From Viola odorata (lineage: Eukaryota > Streptophyta > Magnoliopsida > Malpighiales > Violaceae), in the NCBI GenBank assembly GCA_963691705.1, contig OY829542.1, positions 48,091,002 to 48,155,001 on the forward strand: a DNA stretch of 64,000 bases, given 5' to 3'. Below the pieces are notes generated by a model. The model was not told where the DNA came from. It did no database searches and was given only the letters and a program-made list of their open reading frames with translations. Positions 43,914-55,739 of this stretch are shown here, one piece after another. A program made the position numbers and the translations under genes. Position 1 is the stretch's first letter. Each line of letters opens with the position of its first letter.

Positions 43914-46900
43914 TCACCTGATAGGCCCTTCCCAATTAGGACTGAGCTTCCTCATGCGTTGACCGGTGGCTTTCTTATTGTGTAGTACCAAATCTCCCAC
44001 TTTTAGCAATCGTTCTTTGATACGTCGATTGTGGTACCTAGCCATCTTACGCTTGTAGTAAATTATTTTGAGGATTGCTCGTTCCCGCAGTTCTGGTAGC
44101 AGGTCAAGGTTGGCCATAAGTCTATCTTCATTTTGTTCTTCATTGAAATACTCTATACGAAGACTCAAAGCTCCTATTTCTACCGGGGTGACAACTTCAG
44201 TACCATAGGTCATTGCAAATGTAGTTTCTCCAGTACTTTTCTTGGTGGTCATCCGGTAAGCCCACATCATGTACGGTAACTCTTCGGCCTCCTTCTAAAT
44301 TCTTCCGGGCTCTTTCTAAATTTTTCTTGATCCCGATTAAAATTGTTCGGTTGGTGACTTTCGTCTAGCTGTTTGTGTATGGGTGAGCAACAGAGGAGAA
44401 TACTTGCTCAATCATTAGTCCCGATAACATTCCTGGAAATAGGTACTAGTGAACTGTGTTCCGTTATCACTAATGAGGATCCGGAGAATACTGAATCGCA
44501 TGATAACTTGATGTCTGAAGAAGTGCTAGGCCTTTTCTGCCGTTATTATTGGGCCAGCTTTCGCTTCAGCCCATTTTATAAAATAGTCCACCGCCACAAT
44601 GACAAATTTGAGTTGACGGGAAGTTTTCAAGAAACGGCCTAAGATATCAATCCCCCATTTGTCAGACAGGCATGGGCTGACTATTGCCGATATCTCTGTG
44701 CCTCGCTCATCGGATCCTCACAAATTCTTGGCATTTTCTGCATGTCTTCACAAAATTATCACAATCCTTTCAAATTGTATGCCAATATAACCCATTTTGT
44801 AGCACCTGTGTGACCATTGTACTTCCGGAAACATGCATTCAACAAACGCCTTCATGAATTTCTCGAAGAGTGTAGAGGCCTTCTGCCTCCGATATACATT
44901 TAGCTGCTGGATGTGAGAAACATCAGCGACCATCATAGAATATAAATTTGCTGGCCCGTTTGAGTACTTTTTTCTTTTCGGCGATATCTTCCGGTAACAC
45001 CCCATGCTTAAGATAATCAATTATCAAAATTCTCCAATCATCCACTGCTTCACTTACGCATAGGGTAAGTTTTTCTTCCATAAAAATTGGTACCATAATT
45101 TATTCCACCATGACATCAAATGGCATAACAACGTTGAAATCAGTGGCCAGCTTTGCAATCTCATCTGCTTCTGTGTTTTCTTCTCTCAGTATGCGCTCAA
45201 TCTTGACTTGGATTCCTTTCTTCTTGATCTCCAACAGTTCCTTCTGCACCTTCTCGAGATACCGTAACATTGTTGGGTCTTTACTTGGGAATGACCGTTA
45301 ACCTGGTCCACAATTAACTTTGAATTACCGTATATCACTAGATGCAAATCATCTAACATATCATGGTCATGAATTCCCTTAGCACTCAAATTTCTTCCGA
45401 TGCGCAAGCCAGTTAATAGTGCTTCATACTCAGCCGCGATTTTTTGGACAAGGGTTTCAGGATTCTTAGGGCGTAGCGCATCTTGATTTCATTGGGTCCT
45501 GAAATAATAATACCATCACCGACGACTTCCTGATTCTTGGCACCATCAACAAATATGATCCATTTATCACCATAAGTCTCGAGATGAGGTGGATCTACAT
45601 CTTCCATTTCTGCTGCTGGCATTTCAAGTAACAGATGATCTGTGAAGGTGCATTCGACTATGAAGTCAGCTAAGGCTTGCGCCTTAATGGATGGTCAGGA
45701 TCGGTACTGTAATCCGTGTTGTTCCAGTTCAATGGCCCATATTACCATTCTTCCGGAAGTTTTCGGCCTCCTAAAAATTCTTCTCGGCGGTTGATTTTTC
45801 AGGACGACTATCGAATGCGCCTGAAAATACCGCATCATCTTCCGGGTGGCCTGTACCAATGCAAACACCACTTTTTCAATGCGACAATATCTCCACTCCA
45901 CATCTTTAAGAATATGACTGACGAAGTAGACTGACTTATGCACACCGTCTTCATCACATACCAGAACAACACTTACTACCTCGTCAGCAACTCCCAAATA
46001 CAAAAACAAACTATCTCCATCTTCCAGTCGGGTCAACAACAAATCGGAAGTGAGATATTCCTTCAGCTTAGCAAATGCTTCTTCACATTCATCTGTCCAT
46101 CCGAAGGGAGCTTTTTCCCAGATTAACTTAAAAAATGGGAGGCACCACTCACCTTGTTTGAAAATGAACCGGCTCAAAGAAATAATTATGTCGGTAAGTC
46201 TTTGTACTTCTTTGAAATTTCTAGAAGAAATCATATCATGAATCGTTTTAAGCTTGGATGAGTTGGGTTGAATTCCCTTTCGGTTGACAATGTACCCTAG
46301 GAACTTTCCCGTCTAAAACGTGAACATGCATTTCTTAGGATTGACTTTCATGTCATATCATTGCATGAATCTAAATACTTCCTCCAAGTCAGCTAGATGG
46401 CATTCAAAGCTCTTGCTCTTCACCAACATGCCATCCACATATACTTCCAAATTCCTGCCAATTTGAGCTTCTAATATTTTATTGACAGTTCTTTGAAATG
46501 TAGCTCTAACATTCTTCAATCCGAATGGCATAGCCCGATAGCAATAAGTGGCTTTGAGAGTGATGAAAGTCATTTTCTCCTCATCTTCCACTGCCATCGG
46601 TATTTGATGATATCCTGAATTTACATCTAGCGAACTCAGATATTCATATTCTGCCATCTGGTCCACCAACTGTTCTATTCAGGGTAACGGATATCAATCC
46701 TTGGGGCATGCTTCATTAAGATCTGTGAATTCAATGCACATCCTCCACTCTCCGTTGAATTTGGGAACCACTACCAGGTTTGCTAGCCATGGTGGATATT
46801 GTACTTCTTGGATAAAATTTGCCTTTAGGAGCTTGGCCACCTCTTTTTCAATTGCATCTGCCTTCTCCTTCGAAAATTCCCGACGCTTCTACTGAACTAG

Positions 46901-46952
46901 CTTGGCATCAAGATTGACATTCAGATAGTGTTAAACTACTTCCCTGGGGTTA
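43914..46952 (-). pseudogene. Tat pol: RT, RNase H and integrase, decayed
   Basis: The RT start is next to hAT 1 (conserved AKLLKANFIQEVQYPPWLAN on the minus strand near 46850-46790). RT palm motifs are YEYLSSLDVNSGYHQIPM and TFQRTVNKIL. The catalytic box reads YVDGML instead of YVDDML, which alone would inactivate the enzyme. The first RNase H covers 46234-45695 (FGWTDECEEAFAKLK, WRYCRIEK); a second, archaeal-type RNase H is at 45622-45200 (WIIFVDGAKN). The integrase zinc-binding region is near 45020-44750, the core near 44640 (WGIDILGRF) and the C-terminus at 44270-43914 (GDLVLHNKKATG, LSPNWEGP). Two RNase H domains are a Tat-lineage trait. Many stops. Confidence 0.85.
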
Positions 46953-47414
46953 CCGGGCATTAGGGGTGAGCACGGATCGGCGGATCCGACTGATCTGATC
47001 CGAGCTCACCCATCCGACCCGATCTAACATGTTGTCGGATAAGATTTCGAAGGAGGCTGTCGGAATCCGAACTGTTTTGAATTTCGACGATCGGATTGTC
47101 GGAGTCCGACGAATTTTGATAATCAAAACCCATTTATATGACCTAACCCTAACCCTAAGTCAGTAAGTCTGTCCCCAACCCAATTAATTCCAACCAAACC
47201 CGCTTGCTGCTCCCTCCCGATTCGCTGCCTCTCGCGCCTCTCCCCCGTCGGCCGTTGCTCTCTCTCAATTCTCTCCCTCCCTCCGCTTGCTCTCTCTACT
47301 CCAGGCCGCCGCCGCCGCAAATCTCTCTGCTTGCTCAGTCTTGTCATCGATCCGAGCTGTAGAATTAACCAAGTAACCAACCATAAGGTCCACAATCATT
47401 CGAAGAACGAATCA

Positions 47415-49772
47415 AAATGGTAAGATTAACATGATTTCTTTTAGCAAAGTAGGATTTCCTTTTGGTATCTTTGAACAATCCCATATGTTCCTAATTTCCT
47501 ATTATTAATTTATTATGTTGATGTCAAACAGAATGATGAAGGCAACTCAAGCATGATGCCACCACCACCAGCTTCTCAATCTCCATTATCACAGCCATAG
47601 CCACAACCACAGGAGGCCCAACAACATCAAGTGCAACAACAACCAGCAGCAGAATCATTAGAAGCTGAGTCTATGGCCTAAAAAAAGGGAAAGCGCTGGT
47701 GGAAGATCAATCGCGTGGAGGCACTTTACCAAGTTCAGTAGGGATAACGAGAAATGGAGTAGGTGCAAGCATTGTCCATTTGAGACCATAGAAAACCCTA
47801 AAAAATAAGGTACTGGTCCAATGCTACAACACATACGCAAATCTGTTTGCATTCCTTGTGATGTAGATGATGAGCAATCTCGTTTATCTAAGACAACCAC
47901 TGAAGATGATGATATCTACCTAGGTGTTTGGAATTTTGATCAAACTGTCACTAGAAAAACTTTAGTTAAAATGATTGTTTTAGATGAGCTTGCTTTTAGG
48001 TTTGTTGATGGTAAGGGATTTAGGCAATTTATGGAGGTTGCCCAACCTAGGTTCTCTATACCTTCGCGTTGGAAAAATTCTAGGGATATTTTTGAGAGCT
48101 ACGTTGAGCGTAAAGCCCTTTTGAAAGCGAGTTTAAAGAATTCATGTGGCCGAGTTTGTTTGACCACGAATACATGGACATCAATCCAAAGAAACAACTA
48201 CATGTGCCTCACGGCTCATTTCATTGATAAGGATTGGAAATTGCACAAAATAATTATCAATTTCTATCCTATTTCTAGTCATAAGGGTGGGGCGATTGCT
48301 AGGATGATTGAACGGTTTTTGAAGGATTAGGGAATAGAAAGGGTTTTAACAATCACCGTAGATAATGCATCTAGTAATGATGTAGCTATTTCACACTTGA
48401 AAAAGAAATTTAATTCCAAAAATAATACCATTTCCAGCTCAAAATACCTTCACATGAGATGCATTGCTCTCATATAGTCAATCTTATTGTTGTTGATGGT
48501 GTGAAAGAGTTGGGATTGTCCATCTCAAGAATTAGGTCAGCGGTTAGGTATGTGAGAAACTCCCCGACAAGGCTTACAAAGTTTAGAGAGTGTGCTGAAA
48601 TTGAGGAAATTACATGTAAGCTTAATTTAGCTCTTGATGTGTCAACTAGGTGGAATTCCACATATACTATGCTAGAAACTGCCTAAAATTATGAGAATGC
48701 ATTTGAAAAGTTTGAGGAAGTGGATTCTTTTTATAAGTGTGATCTTGATGCAGATGATGGAGTGCCTACTTATGTTGATTGGATCAATGCTAGGAAATTG
48801 GTTAAGTTTTTGCGTAAGTTTTATGACTTTACTTTGAGTGTCTCAGGATCACTACATGTAACGTCAAATACATACTTTAGGGAGATTTCCACAATTTCTG
48901 TAATTTTGACAGAAATATTGGAAAGTGGTGATCTTGAGTTGATGAGAATGGCAATCAGTATGAAGGAAAAATATGACAAGTATTGGGCAGACATTAATGG
49001 GCATAACATGCTAACATATGTGGCTGTGATTCTTGATCCTCGTTGTAAATTTGATTATGTTAAGTTTGCTTTAAGCATTGTGCATGATGAGCAAACTGCC
49101 TTAGAAAAGAGTGAAAAGGTGAAAGAAGTGTTTGATGATCTTTTTTAGGAGTACAAGTTGTTGAGAGAAGGGGCTGCCTTGGTTGATAGACAAAGAAAAA
49201 CAAGTTCTGCCTATTCTCCTGGTTCTACTTCATGTTCTTCTTCAAGTTCTGCAAGTGCAAGTTGTGGCGTGGTTAATGAATCTAATGTTGTTGCATCTGT
49301 ATCTACATTACTTGACAACATGTTTAAAAGACATCAATTGGACTTAGGATGTTGGGATAAAAAAATAGAAGTAGAACAATATCTTAGTGAGGGGACCATG
49401 GTAGGTGAATCAAGTGATAAGGGTTTTGACATTTTATTGTGGTGGAAAGTTAACTTTTTTAGATTCCCTATCCTCGGCAGCATGGCACGTGATGTGTTAG
49501 AAATTCCAATATCGATTGTTTCTTCCGAATCAGCATTTAGCACTAGTGGAAGAGTTTTGGACTCGTATAGGAGCTCATTGACTCCTAAAGTGGTCCAAGC
49601 ACTCTTATGCTTACAAAATTGGCTAAAATCTTCCCCGGTGTCTGATGTAGTGGAAGAACTTGAGGAAGCTGAACAACTTGCGGAAGGTAACTTTTTATCT
49701 CATCAATTCTATAATTTCATGCAAATCTTCAATTTTGTAATTTTTGCATATCCTCACTTATGTATTTTGTAA
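47415..49772 (+). pseudogene. hAT transposase (RICESLEEPER type), several stops
   Basis: A start at ATG|GTAAGA (47417-47419) is followed by an intron to CAG at 47529-47531, then a Pro/Gln-rich N-terminus. A BED finger follows (WRHFTKFSRDNEKW, CKHC, then HIRKSVCIPC; 47705-47865). The DDE core is in three blocks (47821-48330 with CLTTNTWTS, 48459-48686 with CSHIVNLIV, 48720-49148 with HNMLTYVAVILDPRCK). The hAT dimerisation domain is at 49440-49630 (MARDVLEIPISIVSSESAFS, GRVLDSYRSSLTP). In-frame stops near 47600, 48328, 48476, 48684 and 49147 inactivate it, but it is better preserved than hAT 2. Confidence 0.9.
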
Positions 49773-50242
49773 TGTTAACTCATTTGATTTTTTTATTTGG
49801 TGTTTAGAGTTCCAAAAGATATTGCTGAAATCCATTGATCTTTGAATGGATAGTACTAGTGATCGCGGTGTGAGGAAGAAGGTGGAAGAAACGAGCGAGA
49901 TGAGTAGAAAGGCATTGATGGAGGGTGGATCTTTATTCACTTCAACTGCATAACTTGAAGATTTGTAATAATGTTTACTTTTTTGGATGGATTTGTTGCT
50001 TTTGAATTGCTGGTAATGTATGGTCATCAAAATTTTAATGATTGAAGTATTGGTATCGTTGCTTAATTAGAAGAATTATTGGAGAAGTTCGCTTTGAAAA
50101 TAGAACATGATTTTGTTGGATTTGTCTGTGATTGAATTTCTTGTTTGGTTTGTGAAATGTAAGGTATTTGGTTAGTTGTGTACGATGTTTAGGCAGTGGA
50201 AATCAGAGCATTATTTTGTTATTGATAATCTATGCCGGTTGT

Positions 50243-50306
50243 GGCTGTGATGATGGAGATTGAGAAGCTGGTGGTGGTGGCATCATGCTTGAGTTGCCTT
50301 CATCAT
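50243..50306 (-). repeat. Inverted copy of the hAT 1 first coding exon segment
   Basis: The reverse complement of 50243-50306 matches 47533-47596 over 64 bases with one visible mismatch: both read ATGATGAAGGCAACTCAAGC and continue through the four-Pro stretch. It lies about 460 bases downstream of the transposase end, inside the element. Confidence 0.9.
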
Positions 50307-50675
50307 CCTGTTTGGTGGCATCAGCTCACTACAACCATTGTGTATGATGTTTAGGCAGTGGATGAAAATTGGGTTGCATTCATGCAAGTGAGTATGTGAT
50401 GAAATTACAATTACTTATGCTTTAATTTGATAGGGATGATGAGATACTGATAAATCAAGAAATATTTTTTTGGCACGTATATAGAAAATAAATTATATTT
50501 TCAATTTTTTTCCTGACAAATCCGAAAAAAATCCAAAAATCCGACCGAAATGATCCGATTCCGAACTTATCGGATTGGTTTCGGATTCCCTATCAAAAAA
50601 TCTAAATCCGAATTTATCTGATCCGAACTTGTCGGATTCCGATCCGAAATCTGAATGCTCACCCCTACCGGGCAT

Positions 50676-51600
50676 ATCGGACGGTACCCAAGCAAATTCT
50701 CCTTTGCATTTATTCAACAACTGGGTCAACTGCTTACACTCTTCTTGACTAAGTCTCTCACTTATCAAAAAGCTTCCGGTTGTAACTCCTACCGGAATTG
50801 GAACCATTTTCTCCAACGGTTGTGTACGCCTTTCATATTTCTGCTCTAAAGTGTCAGTGGCTACGCAGATATATCGATCATAACTTCCGTCAGTCATGAT
50901 AAGATAGCATTTCGCTTCTAACTTTTGGTCACCTTTGATTGTTACGACACCATCCCAAGAGGGATACTTCAATTTCAAGTGTTGTTGCGAGATAACGGCT
51001 CCGAAAGTATTCAAAAAGGGTCATCCCAAGATTACATTGTACGGTAGATTCAAATCCACTACCATAAATAATTGTTGTTCTGTTCTCTTGGAACTGTCCT
51101 CCAGGAAAAATACTAGCAAAAACGTGATTCCTGCTATCGGAATAGACACACCATCTACTCCGATAATTGGCTTCTGATATGAGATCATCTCTGACTCTGG
51201 GTGTTTCATCAACTTGTATGCGTTAAGGGACAATAAATTGACGACATTACCATTGTCTACCAGAGTCCTCCTTACTCCATGGTTACCGATAATTGTTGTC
51301 AATACTAACGCATCATTATGGGGATATACCACCCCTGCTCATCCTCTTTTGAAAAGGATATGGTTATTCGGTCCAACAAACCAAACCCAATTTCCTCTTG
51401 CAAAGGTTCATCTTGTTTCCTCTTTCCACTAGTAGAAGGTCCCTCAATGCACTGAGTTCCTCCTGCTATCAAGTTAATCATCAGGAATTCATCCGTGGAT
51501 AACATCAACACTTCCTTGCCTTTATCCCTTCGCACTTCTGCCACGGGGGGGGGGGGGGAAGGTATAACTTTTGTGTTGTCTTCCCGATTGACATTCAATC
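50676..51600 (-). pseudogene. Tat protease and flanking polyprotein
   Basis: The frame 51332-51021 holds the aspartic protease: TLVDNGNVVNLL, where the usual Asp-Ser/Thr-Gly is Asp-Asn-Gly, followed by YNVILG, the conserved protease flap/end motif. The frame then continues (51014-50680) with LKYPSWDGVVTIKGDQ, ARCYL-like AKCYLIM and the pre-RT helix, up to FAWVPSDMPG, where hAT 1 interrupts. The changed active site and a frameshift near 51015 make it inactive. Confidence 0.82.
51545..51558. repeat. G14 homopolymer in the former coding region
   Basis: Fourteen G in a row on the plus strand (prolines on the minus strand) between gag and protease. It may be a site of slippage or sequencing uncertainty. 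Confidence 0.9.
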
Positions 51601-54330
51601 GGTTGTCTGGGCCCGTGCTCTGGCCTTAACTGCATACTCGCCTAAGTACCCTTCCTCAATCAACTGTTTAATAGCCATTTTTAACATCTTACATTCTTCC
51701 GTTACATGGCCATGTGCCTTATGGAAATGGCAAAATAAATCCCTGTGCACGCCCATAAACGCGCCTGGTCTGTGGGGAGGATACCAGATTGACAATTTTT
51801 TACTCTCTATTATCGCCAAAATTTCTGCCCGAGGTATTAGCATTAGTGTGGCTTTAAAATTTGTTTGCTTACCCTTCCGGGGATCTGGTATTCTCTCTGT
51901 TGATCTTCGCGACACGTATTCTCTTTGAGTTTTCCATTGGTAATCAGCTTCTTCCATTTGGCAATAGTTGTGAGCCTTGATCCGCAAGAGATCTAAGGTC
52001 TGCGGAGGATCTGCCAGCAACGTGTCTTCCAATTTATCATAACCGCAGTTTCTTTTCAATGCTTCCACCGCGAAGTCTACAATGACATCCAACGTTAGGG
52101 TTGGCCATCAGACAATATTTCTGTATACCGTCCGAAATATACCGAATGCCCAAAAATAAATACAAGTTTGGTACGGTACCGAAATATCAAAATTAGTTCG
52201 GTACGGTATTTCGGTATACGGAAATACCGAAATTAATTCTTCATTAATTTAAACATTGTAGCAAATTAAATCCATTAAAATTCCTGCTTCTATATTAAAT
52301 CCATTGCCATTTAAACATTACCGTATCGAAATTAATTCTTTATTAATTTAAACATTGCACCACATTAAATCCATTAAAATTCTAAAATTAGGAACCAAAT
52401 AAACACTTAATAGGTAGCACAATGCATTCACAACCAAACAGACAGGAAAAACAAACAAAAGAGAAGTTTCTTTTCCATTATTTTTTTCAAGAACGAAATA
52501 CGCATTCCCATACTATTTTCATTCGAGGATTTCCAGTTTCCCAGCAACCAAACAAACAAGAAAGAAAACTAGAAAAAACCCAAAATCTCTTACCTCGGTC
52601 CAAAAACCTCAACTTCAAACTTTAACAATCAACCAAAAGAGGCACTAGAAGCACTAAACGCGGAGTTTAGACTTCAACACGTTAAACAACCGAAACAGAA
52701 CAAAACAAAAGAGACTCGACAACATAAAAATCAAATGGAACCCACTTTCAGTCCCCTCAACGACTGTCCAAATCAAGACAGTTCACACAGATCAGTGCCT
52801 AGAATACCACTTCATCTCTACTTCTTCTTCCCTCAGTTTACCGGAGGAGAGGCGTGAAAGGAAGACGTGCGACTGAACCAGGTGAGTATTTGTGTGGGGG
52901 GGAGCAAAGCAGCAGTTGGTGGCGGAGAGTGGGAGAGGAGAAGATGAGAGTTTGGGCTTGCGAAGAAGGGGAGGGAGAGAGACTTGGAGAACCCAAAAGT
53001 AAAATCGAACTCGGTAATGTAACTACATAAGTAAAAGAAATTTCAGTATGGTAGGTTCGTTATTACTAAACTTACCAAAACTAATACCGTACTGTATCAA
53101 AATTTATTTCGGTATCGTACCAAAATACCGAACAGTGAAATTGTGTAAAAAAATACCGTCCTAATTTGTGTAATTTTGGTACGGTACCGCGGTAATTTTG
53201 TATGGTATCTCGATGCCCACCCCTATTCGGCGTCATGGCCATCTCCATATTAAATCGATCTAAGTAACCCTTAAGAGATTCCCCTAGCTTTCGACGTATG
53301 TCAAATAGGGCTACAGATGATTTCTTCAAAGGGATGGATGTACTGAATCTACTCTAGAACCTCTTCAACTGTGCAAAGCTATCTATTGAGCCAGATGGTA
53401 ATCCTTCAAACCAGGTTCTGAAAATTTCGGACATAGTCAGTATGAAAATCTGACACAACGTTTCATCTTTTCGTGTTTGGAACTTGACATAATCCTTCAC
53501 CTAAGTCAAGTGGGTAACATGATCCTTGGTACTGTCATAAACTTCTACCGGTAGCTTGATCTGTTTGCTGACCTGATACCTTCATACTCGATAGGTTAAC
53601 AGGTGCTTCGAATCATTGTCCTGTTCTCTCTGATAATAGGGTAAAATGGACCGGGAATATCCGAACTCTTCCCGTGGATTCCATCCGTGATCGTAGTATC
53701 GATGGTCCCTCGCAAGCTGTGTACTGTCGGTGATCTGTCCCTACTCCTTCTACCGTCAGATCTCTTTGCTTGTTGATGTAGAGGGTCTCTTCTCACATTG
53801 TGTCATGTTGCACAACCACTAACCTCATTCATGTTGTCCAAATATCCTTCCTCAATCCTTGGAGGATTGATGGCCGGGGGAACTGACAAGATAGGATGCT
53901 CTATATTTTCATGCAGGAGATGCGTACTTCCTGCAGGGGCCAAACTTACTACCTGAGGAGCTGGCAGCTCATTACTAACAAACGGTTGTCCCGACTGTGG
54001 GGACTGAGTGAACAATGGTGGCGGGGCTGGAAAGTGAGTCGCCGGTTGAGCAACCAGGTTGGCGAGCATAGACATAATAACATCCATTCTCGCGTGTAGG
54101 GAGGCAGCAGACTCAGTGGATGGTGGCGTTCTGTTGGTCGTACTTGGTCCCAGCAGAGCAGTAGCAAGGAAGTTAATTTCTAGGCTGGCAGAAAAGATAA
54201 GTTGATGGTTGACTAGAACTGACCTCGTTCCTGCTGGTGTCACAGACGTTGGGACTATAGGTATGTCCCAAGTGGGCATGACGGAGCTGCTGGTGGGTTG
54301 AATCGATGTGAAATCTTAATTGGACGCCAT
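51595..54330 (-). pseudogene. Tat gag, split by a hAT insertion
   Basis: ATG at 54330 (MASN, then a stop) with an N-terminus shared with the fragment at 15721. A Pro-rich linker (54100-53850) is followed by the capsid domain in pieces at 53600-53230 (VYDSTKDHVTH, WFEGLPSGSIDSFAQL). The end of capsid is separated by the 1130-bp hAT at 52096-53225 and resumes at 52092 (DVIVDFAVEALKRNCGYDKL). A HxxxHGHxTEEC knuckle-like motif is near 51720-51690 (CHFHKAHGHVTEECKML), typical of Tat gag. Several stops. Confidence 0.83.
52096..53225. mobile_element. Non-autonomous hAT element 3 (1.1 kb) in gag
   Basis: The ends TAGGGTTGGCCATC and, from the right, TAGGGGTGGGCATC are hAT-type. The flanks TCCAACGT (52088-52095) and TTCGGCGT (53226-53233) are a decayed 8-bp duplication (5 of 8 bases). 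Gag reading continues across once it is removed. The outer 150 bases hold repeated GGTACGGTA, ATACCGAAAT and related words in both orientations. The core (52430-53000) has no transposase and no convincing gene. Confidence 0.82.
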
Positions 54331-54403
54331 TTAAATAGTAGATCTTAAAGAAAAGAAAATGGAGATCTTGGATATTAAGGTTCGCTCACTCAACAATCCA
54401 AAT

Positions 54404-54421
54404 CTCTCAATGAAAGCACCA
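54404..54421 (-). promoter_or_regulatory. Primer-binding site of the Tat element
   Basis: The minus strand reads TGGTGCTTTCATTGAGAG just upstream of the gag leader. The fragment at 15628-15646 has a decayed version in the same place after its LTR. I am not sure which tRNA it matches. Confidence 0.65.
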
Positions 54422-54892
54422 ATTTAATATATATATTATTTCATATTATTTTAAATATAAAAAAACAATTTAAGGGTGAATTTATTATTACATAATTTTA
54501 TTCTTTTGTCTTGTCCACTATTACCAAACACAAATTTATACATTTTATATTATTTTGCCTTGTCTTTTTACTGTACTATCATATCCCTTATACTCCCTTT
54601 GGCCAAGATTAAATATCATTCCCGACCATCAACGCTGGAGATGTCGATGCTGCTCTTGCATCCGTTCGGTGTCAACGATAGTAGCTTCAGCTTGGCTCTA
54701 CCATCGTAGCTGCGAGAGGGAAACGATTGGCAATCTGAAGGCATTTGAAAATCAAATTTAAAAGGGAATCAAAAGTTTCACCTATTAATATCCCCATAAT
54801 TCATTCTTCCACAACCGCCAATCTCACTTTCTGTAAGTACACTTCTACTCTTTGCACAATTAGGGTTTTAATTTCTACTCTGTCATTGGAAA

Positions 54893-55208
54893 GCGTTGAT
54901 TACCGGGATGATTCACAGGCTGAGAGTTGTGTGCAGTTTGATGAGGTGATGCAAAAGTTTATAGTGGATTCAATTGGAGTTGCTGAGGTTGAAGATGACG
55001 CACCCGCAATGGTTTCTGCGGTGGATTCATTGTGTGGTATGGATCTGATTGTAGAAGAGACACGACAGGGAAGATGACAGTGTGTTTCATGATGAAGAGG
55101 ATGAGGTTTTTAGTCATGTGGCAAAGGATTTGGTTGTGGAAGATGCATACAACAGGGAAGATGTGGGTGTGATTGATCATGAAGAGGCATATAGTCTTGC
55201 ACTAAAAT
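54893..55208 (+). pseudogene. MLE2 cargo 2 remnant
   Basis: Begins TTGGAAAGCG, aligning to ATGGAAACCA of MLE1 cargo 2, so the start codon is lost. It reads SVDYRDDSQ, then VQFDEVM, VDSIGVAEVE and MDLIVEET, each with a clear counterpart in the MLE1 protein (TIEYWEDSQ, IEFDDSM, RDSIGIGVE, MALIVEDT). A frameshift near 55070 is followed by an acidic stretch and a stop near 55208. The DFDLN motifs are not present here. Confidence 0.68.
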
Positions 55209-55227
55209 AAACAAACATCAATCTAAT

Positions 55228-55712
55228 CTACTCGTTGGTGGGAATCCCAGGGACTGCATTGGCAAACTGAGTAACCTTGGTTATAGCCTCCCTAACATTG
55301 TCCAGCGCCAACCTCAGTACAGATCACTTCTGGTTCTATTCAGAAACAACAACAGAGAGGTGCATGATGCATTCACCCACAACTTCAATAGTCTCGAAGC
55401 TATTAAGCTACTCATTAGCAGACGTAATAGTTTTCAGCGCCAACTTGAGTACATCCTTCCTTTGCTCTAGGTGATCAATGGATGCAACAATGTGGGTGAG
55501 GCAGATACCGATGGAATCAATTGCCTCAACAGCCTCATCACCATCATCCTCGATGAAGATCCCAACCTTATACTACCAGCCCTCCCTTCGAGTCGGTGGA
55601 TGTCACTCTATATCTGTAGGATCTTGTGTTCAAGCAAGACCCGATCATCTTGAAGATGGCCACCTACTTCACCAAGGAAGTGGAGCATTTCTTGCTTCTC
55701 ATAAGGATTCAT
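55228..55712 (-). pseudogene. MLE2 cargo 1 remnant
   Basis: Minus-strand reading from ATG at 55712 (MNPYEKQEMLHFLGEVGG). After a stop and a frameshift it gives SIGICLTHIVASIDHLEQRKDV and ends FANAVPGIPTNE then stop at 55228. These blocks align with MLE1 cargo 1 (CLARCITHLSTGIAHLEHKRDV, FANAMPGIPTTD). The central unit appears twice in this copy (a second CIMHLSVVVSE...VLRLALDN), an internal duplication of about 35 codons. At least three stops or shifts. Confidence 0.72.
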
Positions 55713-55739
55713 TGTGTTGGACTCTGCAAAGAAAATGAT

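Larger units (their letters stand above)
46961..50667 (+). mobile_element. hAT element 1 (3.7 kb) inside the Tat pol
   Basis: Terminal repeats TAGGGGTGAGCA (46961-46972 and inverse at 50656-50667) and an exact 8-bp target duplication CCGGGCAT (46953-46960, 50668-50675) define the ends. The Tat protease-RT frame resumes on the other side, confirming the insertion. The outer 150 bases carry many ATCCGA/TCGGAT words in both orientations. The element holds a broken Ac/RICESLEEPER-type transposase and an inverted copy of part of its own 5' exon. Confidence 0.93.
38117..54427 (-). mobile_element. Tat-type Ty3/gypsy element with antisense ORF, nested insertions
   Basis: Minus-strand element: primer site (54421-54404), gag, protease, RT, RNase H, integrase (to 43914), a tandem-repeat region (43560-43200), an ORF on the opposite strand (40489-42810) and the 3' LTR (38754-38117). 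Later insertions split it: a non-autonomous hAT in gag (52096-53225), hAT 1 between protease and RT (46961-50667) and a solo LTR in the antisense gene's leader (39090-40356). The 5' LTR is missing; bases 54428-54592 beyond the primer site do not match the LTR. Extra antisense ORFs downstream of integrase are known in Tat-lineage elements such as maize Grande. Confidence 0.8.
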
